This document shows positions 17,073 through 22,406 of a stretch of 22,406 bases of DNA, in pieces. A program made the position numbers and the translations under genes. The stretch covers positions 1 to 22,406 of the forward strand of contig NZ_SMMD01000936.1 in the NCBI RefSeq assembly GCF_009711475.1, read 5' to 3'. Under the pieces are notes generated by a model. The model saw only the letters and a program-made list of their open reading frames with translations. It did no database searches and had not been told where the DNA came from. Source of the stretch: Fulvivirga aurantia (GTDB taxonomy: Bacteria > Bacteroidota > Bacteroidia > Cytophagales > Cyclobacteriaceae). How positions within the stretch are numbered: position 1 is the stretch's first letter; the number at the start of each line of letters is the position of its first letter.

Positions 17073-17149
17073 CTTGTTCTATACAGAGTGCGAAGTGAAA
17101 AATAACAAAGAGATTTAAAAAAGAGGTCTGATTTTACAAGCGAGTGTAG

Positions 17150-17223
17150 CTGGGAACTAGGAGCTAGTGGCTAGTGGCTAGAAGCTAGTAACTAGAGCTT
17201 TCGGCTTGGGAGCTGGTAACTAA
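17150..17223. repeat. Degenerate 7-bp tandem repeat array 2
   Basis: About ten heptamers of the same family as array 1, such as CTGGGAA, CTAGGAG, CTAGTGG (twice), CTAGAAG and CTAGTAA, with slips in the last third. The array ends 2 bp before the stop codon of the minus-strand oxidoreductase. Confidence 0.8.
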
Positions 17224-17225
17224 TT

Positions 17226-18193
17226 TTATATTCTTACAATAATTTTTCCCTTAGCCTTATTATCTTCCATGTATTGGTGCGCCTCTGCAACTTCACTCAG
17301 TTGGAAGATTCTGTCAACATTTAATTTGATATTCCCATTTTCAACATCATCTATAAACTCCTGTAGTAATTCTTTAGATAGATTTTTTGATTCTCCCATG
17401 TATACGGTTAATCTTCCCAGAGAAGGGATATCGCCCATAGGAGTAAATTCTTTCATGGTCCATTCATTTCCTAAAATCCCTGTCATGCAAACCATACCTT
17501 TTGGTGCAATACATTTCAAGGAATCTTTAAGTGTTCTTGTTCCAATCAGCTCGAGCACTTTGTTAACCCCTTCTGGATAAATTTACTGACCTGTTCTTCT
17601 ATGCTACCACCATCTATTACAACATGGTCAACACCATTATCTAATAATACTTGTTTCTTTTTTGTATTCCTGGTTGTAGCTATTACGCTCAGCCCTTTGG
17701 ATTTAGCAAGTTGGCAGGAGAGCATACCAATTGAAGAGGTTCCTCCTCGAATAAGTAGCGTTTCACCTTTCTGAATTTCAAGAGCTTGATTTAGAGAACC
17801 TGAAACTGTCTGAAACATTTCCGGGATTGCACCTAGTACTTCCCAAGGTAATTTGCTTTTAAATGGAAAAATAATCTCTAATGGAGCTAAAGTATATTCC
17901 GCATAGCCTCCATCAAAAATTCTTCCCATTCCACCCATAATGGCAGCAACTTGTTGTCCTTTTGAATATGTATTGGATGGGTCTTCCTCTACAATACCAA
18001 CACACTCAATTCCCTGAATCCTTGGAAAATCTACTCCGGGAGAATCGCCTCGCCTGGTGAAGAGCTCGGATCTGTTTAAGCCAAATGCCTCGACTTTAAT
18101 CAAAACCCATCCTGGCTTAATTTCTGGCTTATCAACTTCTTGAATTTCGATAACCTCTGGACTTCCTGCTTTTGTTGTTATTGCTGCTTTCAT
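17226..18193 (-). pseudogene. Quinone-oxidoreductase-like (MDR superfamily) gene with a frameshift
   Basis: Two overlapping frames together form one zinc-free medium-chain dehydrogenase/reductase of about 322 residues. The first frame (18193 to 17546) carries the catalytic fold: VLIKVEAFGLNRSELFTRRG, GIECVGIV, GGYAEY and the nucleotide-binding loop LIRGGTSSIGMLSCQLAKSKG (about 147-167). The second (from 17558 to 17226) carries the C-terminal part: LELIGTRTLKDSLKCIAPKG, then QLSEVAEAHQYMEDNKAKGKIIV. Continuity is lost at a run of four G on the coding strand (plus 17567-17570): one more G would give KGVNKVLELIG, the expected sequence. So the gene has a single-base deletion in a homopolymer: a recent pseudogene or an assembly error. 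It is enclosed by heptamer repeats on both sides. NADPH-dependent enone or quinone reduction is typical of relatives; the substrate is unknown. Confidence 0.8.
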
Positions 18194-18210
18194 ATTTTAA
18201 TTCACTACAA

Positions 18211-18236
18211 CTAGTAACTATCAGCTAGAAGCTCTT
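18211..18236. repeat. Heptamer repeat remnant upstream of the oxidoreductase
   Basis: CTAGTAA, CTATCAG, CTAGAAG and CTCTTC follow each other in 7-bp phase, matching units of arrays 1 and 2. It lies between the start of the oxidoreductase and the end of the lipoprotein gene and runs up to the latter's stop codon. Confidence 0.6.
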
Positions 18237-19004
18237 CTAAAAATCATCTAAACCATCATCTTCCTCTTCAGGTGCGGCTTCGTCATTATTTTCCGGCTCC
18301 TCTTCTTTAGGGGCTTTTTCTTTTTTGTTTTTCTTTTTCAAGAAGCCAAATAGTCCCTTTTTCTCTTTTTGTGGTTCACCATCGACATCGGTAGCGTTGG
18401 TTTCTAACTCAGTAGAGTCATTCTTATTTTTCTTGCCGCCAAACAGTCGTTTAAAGAAACCTTTTTTCTCTTTCTTGCGCTGTTCCTTTGCGGCCGCTTG
18501 TGCCAACTCAGCCTCCTCAGCCATTTGTAAGCGCACGTCAGGATATACCAGAAAATCTTTGAGATACCACAGGTAAAGCTCCTGATCTACATTAAATTTC
18601 TCTTTCTTGAGTGAGATCATATAGATACTATCAGCTGCTGTTGCCAGCGTATCTACACTTATTACTGCTGTAGAATCGTAGCCGTAATCACGTTCGGCAA
18701 GCGCTATATCATCATCAAAAGACAGTGAATCCTCTTCCTGAGGATAAATATCCTTCATCGGTATAGTCTGCAAACTTCTGAGCTTCTTACGGTAAGAAAC
18801 CGGCTCTATGATGTTGTAGCGGTCTTTGCTGGCTGATAATATTTTGGGGGTTGAGTCTTCTTTAAAATAGCTAAACTTCCTTTCTAACACCTCCTTATCA
18901 TGAATAAATGCACTTTGGTAGGCAGGGCAGATTGCTCTTTCGGTACACGATTGCAGCGCATACAGAGCAATAAAGCCTACTAAGAATAAATGTGCGTTCC
19001 TCAT
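18237..19004 (-). CDS. Lipoprotein of unknown function with charged C-terminal tail
   Basis: I do not recognise a named family. The 255-residue product starts with a lipoprotein signal (MRNAHLFLVGFIALYALQSC, Cys20), followed by TERAICPAYQSAFIHD. The central part (about 30-160) is a conserved-looking globular stretch with DRYNIIEPVSYRKKLR and LYLWYLKDFLVYPDVR. From about 160 it becomes low-complexity: an Ala/Glu/Lys segment, then two similar basic motifs, KEKKGFFKRLFGGKK (178-192) and KEKKGLFGFLKKK (213-225), separated by an acidic Ser/Thr spacer, and finally a strongly acidic end, EEEDDGLDDF. The layout suggests a membrane-anchored protein with a flexible polyampholyte tail. It lies 136 nt downstream of pbpC and has its own likely promoter, so a cell-envelope role is possible but unproven. 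Confidence 0.75.
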   Translation of the reverse strand: MRNAHLFLVGFIALYALQSCTERAICPAYQSAFIHDKEVLERKFSYFKEDSTPKILSASKDRYNIIEPVSYRKKLRSLQTIPMKDIYPQEEDSLSFDDDIALAERDYGYDSTAVISVDTLATAADSIYMISLKKEKFNVDQELYLWYLKDFLVYPDVRLQMAEEAELAQAAAKEQRKKEKKGFFKRLFGGKKNKNDSTELETNATDVDGEPQKEKKGLFGFLKKKNKKEKAPKEEEPENNDEAAPEEEDDGLDDF

Positions 19005-19082
19005 GAAAAAATTAGTCCTAATTCAATATCAACGACTAAATAACGAAAAAATGATATGTAATGCATATATCTTACCAAGTTG

Positions 19083-19090
19083 CAAAGGTA
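19083..19090 (-). promoter_or_regulatory. Bacteroidota-type -7 box for the charged lipoprotein gene
   Basis: On the minus strand the sequence is TACCTTTG, an exact TAnnTTTG match, 78 nt upstream of the ATG at 19004. Candidate TTG elements lie upstream at 19105-19107 and 19115-19117 (minus strand) but at unusual spacings of 14 and 24 nt. Confidence 0.4.
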
Positions 19091-19140
19091 ACAGCATTAA
19101 ATCTCAAGTTAAAGCAAAACTTTGTAAAATAGCCTACAAA

Positions 19141-21468
19141 CTAGCGTGTTATTACGTGAAACTTACGTGAAAGGGTCTCTCCTGATTCAGAAACCAATGT
19201 TAGTTCATGTTCTCCTGCCTCCGGTTGCACCTCCACCTGATGTACACCTTTCGTGCTGCTGATGTATTGATCATTGAGGTGCCAGTGGAGCGTACTGGAA
19301 GACAGTCGATGAGTTGCCTCAAAGACTAAATACTCTTTCTCACCAGAAAAACCTCGTGGTACAAACAGCCTGGCATTTGGTTGAGGGTAGACCAGGTCAA
19401 AATTGAGCGTTTGCTGAGGCATGCAATTTGGGGCATAATCAGGAAGCTTTTTATAGTAGGGGTCTGTAGATGTGTAGTACCACTCCATCACGGGAGGCAA
19501 TACAAACCAGGGTTTAGCAACCATCTCAGTCACAGAATAACAGTCTGAATTGACCCTAAACTGACCCTGAGCATCTAAATACACACGCTCATGATAAGGG
19601 CAAGTGGCCGTTTGTGTTCCGGCAAGTGATACATCAATCGCACTGGTTTCTGGACAAATCATTGAAGCTTTATACCCCGAACGGGTGCACACTTCGAGAA
19701 GTCCCAAATCGGACTCAGGTTTTGTAAACCACTGCTCACCATCTAATTTTCGGTAAATATCAAACATCAGAGGTGCTGCTGTAGACGCACCGGTAAGGCC
19801 GGGTCTACCTTCTCCATCTGCATTACCAACCCAAACACCAACCACATAGTCGGGCGTGACGCCAATAGCCCATGCATCTTTGTGACCAAAGCTGGTACCT
19901 GTTTTCCAGGCGATAGTTTTGGAGGCATTAAACTGACGCCAGTCGCTACCTTCAATGGGTCGATCCATAACCCTGAGTGCCTCTAATGTAAGCCAGCTTG
20001 CTCCGGCAGCTACAGGCAGTTTCTTTAGGTTATTATTGGCCTGTTGATCTATGGATAATTCTTTGAGTTCTAAATCTGGCTCATGATGCTGTAAAATACT
20101 TAATGCCATTTTTCGATAGTTGCTTACCAGATCCCACAACCTTACCTCTGCCCCACCCAGGATGAGCGAAAGGCCATAATTACCTGCGCTGCGGTTGATT
20201 GAGCCAAACCCCATAGTTTGTAAATCATGATGAAAAATTTCAACCCCATAATCCTGCAACATGCGCACGGCCGGTACATTGAGCGATCGCGCCAGTGCCT
20301 CATCAGCTGCTACCGCACCATCAAACGATTCATCAAAATTCTTCGGAGCATAACCTGAAATATAAGTGGGAATGTCTGGCAGCAAAGCCTGTGGCAATAG
20401 TTGTCCTCTTTGCTGCATTTCGGCATACAAAAATGGCTTTAGCGTGCTCCCTGAACTGCGAACTGATTGTATGATATCCACAGAGTTTTCGTTGCGAAAA
20501 AGAGGATCATCCGTATTACCTACATAAGCCTTTACCTGTCCGCTTTTTGTATCGACTATCAAGGCCGCTGCATTGTAAATTTCATTCTGCTTTAACCTGT
20601 TGTAGTGGTTCTGAACTACCCGGGTAACCTGAGTATGCAACTGCTCATCCAATGTAGTGTGCGCACGTATTCCTTCACTATTATTGACAGCAAAATGGGT
20701 CAATACGTGAGGTGCTTTTTGTGGTAAATCGTAAGGTTTGCCCGGCAGAGGTTCCGCTTTGGCAAGCTCCGCAGTCGTGTCGTCAATGATGTCATAAGTC
20801 ACCAACTTATCCAGCAATCGATCTCTTTTTGCCGCGAGTTGTTTGTGATTTTTACCCGGAAATATGAGTGAAGGTGCGTTGGGAAGGACGGCCAGCGTGG
20901 CCGTCTCGCTCCAGGAGAGGTGGTGTGGTGGACGGTTATAGTAGCGCCATGAAGCAGCTTCCAACCCCACTACATTACCTCCGAAGGGTGCCTGGGACAC
21001 GTATAATTGTAAAATCTCAGCTTTAGAATAGCGTAAATCAAGCCTTAGTGCCAAAATAGATTCATATATTTTCTCCAAATAGGTTCTCTCCTGGCCTTGC
21101 CTTGCTAATCGTATTACTTGCATCGACAACGTGCTCCCTCCTCTCACCACCTTACCGGCTTGCACATTTTGCAGCAATGCCTTTACCATTGATACCGGAT
21201 TTACTCCCGGGTGATAATAGAAATGCCTGTCTTCAAAATGCAGAATGCTCTGCTCAAATTTGTAGGGCACACTATCCGTTTTAGGAAAGCGCCATTGCTC
21301 GTCCTGCGCGACTACCGCCCCGAGCAGCTTACCGTCTTGATCGAGTAGCACAGTACTATATGGGGTTTGAAACAACGGCTCAGGCAGACAGAAGTAAAAC
21401 CACACCACCGCAGGCAGCATGAACAGCAGCAGGTAGTGTTTCTTTTTTATGGTTTTAGGAGGCGTCAA
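19141..21468 (-). CDS. pbpC: Penicillin-binding protein 1C
   Basis: The 775-residue bifunctional peptidoglycan synthase has a short cytoplasmic tail and one membrane anchor at about 12-30. The glycosyltransferase domain (about 45-225) has the catalytic EDRHFYYHPG (Glu79) and RGGSTLSMQ (109-117). The transpeptidase domain shows all three motifs: S341-T-L-K344, S395-L-N397 and K522-T-G-T525. A C-terminal BiPBP_C-type beta domain covers about 690-775 (LVYPQPNARLFVPRGF ... EHELTLVSESGE), which identifies the PBP1C class rather than PBP1A. Length is normal for the family. pbpC is usually found directly beside an alpha-2-macroglobulin gene, but the gene upstream here is a small divergent one, so that partner is absent from this locus. 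The start at 21468 is needed to keep the basic segment before the anchor. Confidence 0.95.
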   Translation of the reverse strand: MTPPKTIKKKHYLLLFMLPAVVWFYFCLPEPLFQTPYSTVLLDQDGKLLGAVVAQDEQWRFPKTDSVPYKFEQSILHFEDRHFYYHPGVNPVSMVKALLQNVQAGKVVRGGSTLSMQVIRLARQGQERTYLEKIYESILALRLDLRYSKAEILQLYVSQAPFGGNVVGLEAASWRYYNRPPHHLSWSETATLAVLPNAPSLIFPGKNHKQLAAKRDRLLDKLVTYDIIDDTTAELAKAEPLPGKPYDLPQKAPHVLTHFAVNNSEGIRAHTTLDEQLHTQVTRVVQNHYNRLKQNEIYNAAALIVDTKSGQVKAYVGNTDDPLFRNENSVDIIQSVRSSGSTLKPFLYAEMQQRGQLLPQALLPDIPTYISGYAPKNFDESFDGAVAADEALARSLNVPAVRMLQDYGVEIFHHDLQTMGFGSINRSAGNYGLSLILGGAEVRLWDLVSNYRKMALSILQHHEPDLELKELSIDQQANNNLKKLPVAAGASWLTLEALRVMDRPIEGSDWRQFNASKTIAWKTGTSFGHKDAWAIGVTPDYVVGVWVGNADGEGRPGLTGASTAAPLMFDIYRKLDGEQWFTKPESDLGLLEVCTRSGYKASMICPETSAIDVSLAGTQTATCPYHERVYLDAQGQFRVNSDCYSVTEMVAKPWFVLPPVMEWYYTSTDPYYKKLPDYAPNCMPQQTLNFDLVYPQPNARLFVPRGFSGEKEYLVFEATHRLSSSTLHWHLNDQYISSTKGVHQVEVQPEAGEHELTLVSESGETLSRKFHVITR

Positions 21469-21473
21469 GTGGT

Positions 21474-21481
21474 CAAAATTA
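21474..21481 (-). promoter_or_regulatory. Possible -7 box for pbpC
   Basis: The minus strand reads TAATTTTG, an exact TAnnTTTG match, only 6 nt before the pbpC ATG. If used, the transcript would be nearly leaderless. No good -33 TTG is seen, so this may be coincidental. Confidence 0.25.
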
Positions 21482-21584
21482 AGCTTTATGGATAGATAAC
21501 CACTTATAAAATTATATTATTAAAGGGAGTATTAATTGTATATATTAGTACTATTGTGTTTCATTGACCGAACTGGATTAACAT

Positions 21585-21866
21585 ATGAATGAAGATTTTG
21601 ATCCTGAATGGATAATAGAACTAGCAAGAGCACAAGTATCGGACAGAACTGATATAATTGAAGCCTTAAAGAACTGTTGTAAAGGAACTTCGGAAAGTCG
21701 AGCATACATTCATTTTGTTAGTCAAAAAAACGCGAATCAACCTAATTCGGAATGGCAATTTGAAGAAAATATTGTTCTCGAACATCCCAAAAAAGGGACA
21801 ATAGTTCTAGATGTTTTAAAGGACAAAAGGATTGGTGGAATTGAGTTTGTTTCTCTAATCAATTAA
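21585..21866 (+). CDS. Small cytoplasmic protein, possibly an immunity protein
   Basis: The 93-residue product has no signal peptide or membrane segment. It opens MNEDFDPEWIIELARAQV and contains SEWQFEENIVLEHPKKG and a C-terminal DKRIGGIEFVSLIN. I recognise no named family with certainty. Its size, acidity and soluble alpha/beta character, and its pairing with another small orphan gene 10 nt downstream, resemble immunity-protein genes of polymorphic toxin systems, but no toxin is visible nearby. It diverges from pbpC, and its upstream region is very AT-rich; TACTATTG at 21549-21556 is one mismatch from the TAnnTTTG consensus. Confidence 0.6.
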   Translation: MNEDFDPEWIIELARAQVSDRTDIIEALKNCCKGTSESRAYIHFVSQKNANQPNSEWQFEENIVLEHPKKGTIVLDVLKDKRIGGIEFVSLIN

Positions 21867-21876
21867 CTAAGTAGGC

Positions 21877-22272
21877 ATGAACGTTTTGTATGAAACAGAG
21901 CAGCTGAAAATCGAACATGAATATGAATCGACCTATTTAACGGATAAGAATTCTGGAGATATTCTATTAGATGACGATTTCTATGGCGACCCTAAATGTG
22001 GCTTGATTGATCCGCAAAACAAGTGGGCTATTATTGGAGGTGAACATTTAGTCTTGTGGACTCCCTTAACAACAAAAGTGATCGAAGATGAAGACTTGAG
22101 ATGGATACATGAATTAAGATTGAAAAATGAAAATACTGTAGAGATACTTATAGATCCATGGAGCTCAAAATCTTCAATTTGGGAAGTAAACACTTCAACC
22201 TTTGAGTATGCTAAGCTAAGAGATTTTACCAATTATCAAGGCAAAGAGTATACCGAAGAAATTTACTGGTAA
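21877..22272 (+). CDS. Small cytoplasmic protein, possibly an immunity protein
   Basis: The 131-residue product lacks a signal peptide and is acidic and rich in Trp and Tyr (NKWAIIGGEHLVLWTP, LRWIHELRLKNENTVEILIDPWS, SSIWEVNTSTFEYAKLRDF). The pattern suggests a small beta-sheet protein. The block CGLIDPQNKWAIIGGEHLVLW recalls uncharacterised Bacteroidota immunity-like proteins, but I cannot name a family. It starts 10 nt after the 93-residue gene and is likely cotranscribed with it. Its base composition is like its upstream partner and unlike the GC-rich stretch just after its stop codon. Confidence 0.6.
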   Translation: MNVLYETEQLKIEHEYESTYLTDKNSGDILLDDDFYGDPKCGLIDPQNKWAIIGGEHLVLWTPLTTKVIEDEDLRWIHELRLKNENTVEILIDPWSSKSSIWEVNTSTFEYAKLRDFTNYQGKEYTEEIYW

Positions 22273-22334
22273 GTAGAAAACGAAAACACAATCGAGTAGA
22301 CGGCCGTGAGCCATAAGCCCACGGTGCGCCTCTC

Positions 22335-22352
22335 ATCCGCCAGCTGGCGGAT
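22335..22352. repeat. Perfect 18-bp palindrome in a GC-rich stretch
   Basis: ATCCGCCAGCTGGCGGAT is its own reverse complement. It lies in a segment (about 22295-22376) that is about 65% G+C by hand count, much higher than the neighbouring small genes. Such palindromes are often dispersed intergenic elements, but copy number cannot be judged here. Confidence 0.7.
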
Positions 22353-22376
22353 ACGGGCCTCGTACACATCCTTCAC

Positions 22377-22406
22377 CCTCAGAGTCACCTGAAAGAGACT
22401 CTGAGG
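22377..22406. repeat. Perfect hairpin at the window end
   Basis: CCTCAGAGTC (22377-22386) and GACTCTGAGG (22397-22406) form a perfect 10-bp stem with a 10-nt loop. No T run can be seen after it because the window ends exactly at the stem, so a terminator role cannot be decided; a dispersed palindromic element is equally possible. Confidence 0.7.

Noticed and set aside
16803..17223. CRISPR array in the repetitive stretch
   Set aside because: The unit is only 7 bp, contiguous and degenerate, with no 20-40 bp repeats separated by unique spacers and no cas genes.
17546..17600. Programmed ribosomal frameshift in the oxidoreductase
   Set aside because: No slippery heptamer, stimulatory structure or biological reason is seen; a deletion in a G run is simpler.

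Overview
The window looks like a chromosomal stretch of a Bacteroidota bacterium, most likely a marine or environmental Cytophagales-type organism. This is inferred from several traits: DUF4249 lipoproteins paired with carboxypeptidase-D-like TonB receptors, a HisKA_2/LytTR two-component pair, DUF4154 (YfiR) next to a TonB receptor, acidic residues right after lipobox cysteines, promoters of the TAnnTTTG type, and a lack of Shine-Dalgarno sequences. Base composition is moderately AT-rich. No rRNA, tRNA, CRISPR array or complete insertion sequence was recognised.

Layout. Positions 1-2657: a 5'-truncated YfiR/DUF4154 gene and a TonB-dependent receptor on the plus strand, closed by a clear rho-independent terminator. 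2789-4147 (minus): a surface lipoprotein with two Big_5 Ig-like domains and a lectin/LamG-like C-terminus. 4375-7156 (plus): a TPR sensor histidine kinase (HisKA_2) and a LytTR response regulator in one operon, with an AT-rich direct repeat in front. 7161-13712 (minus): two tandem paralogous modules, each a TonB receptor followed 6 nt later by a DUF4249 lipoprotein. 13915-16804 (plus): a compact operon of a YheT-type hydrolase, an SRAP-domain protein lacking its catalytic residues, and a TPR protein. 16803-18236: arrays of a degenerate 7-bp repeat surrounding a frameshifted quinone-oxidoreductase-like gene (minus). 18237-21468 (minus): a charged lipoprotein of unknown function and penicillin-binding protein 1C. 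21585-22272 (plus): two small unrecognised cytoplasmic proteins that resemble immunity proteins of polymorphic toxin systems. 22290-22406: a GC-rich stretch with an 18-bp perfect palindrome and a perfect 10-bp-stem hairpin, cut by the window end.

How the parts work together. The dominant theme is the outer membrane: three TonB receptors, a YfiR-type periplasmic partner, two DUF4249 lipoproteins and a lectin-like lipoprotein suggest uptake or binding of extracellular ligands. The two-component pair sits between these loci and could regulate one of them, but that is only inference. The most unusual items are the SRAP paralogue with no catalytic Cys, Glu, His or NARxET motif, the heptamer repeat arrays flanking a broken gene, and the immunity-like pair beside a GC-rich palindromic element.
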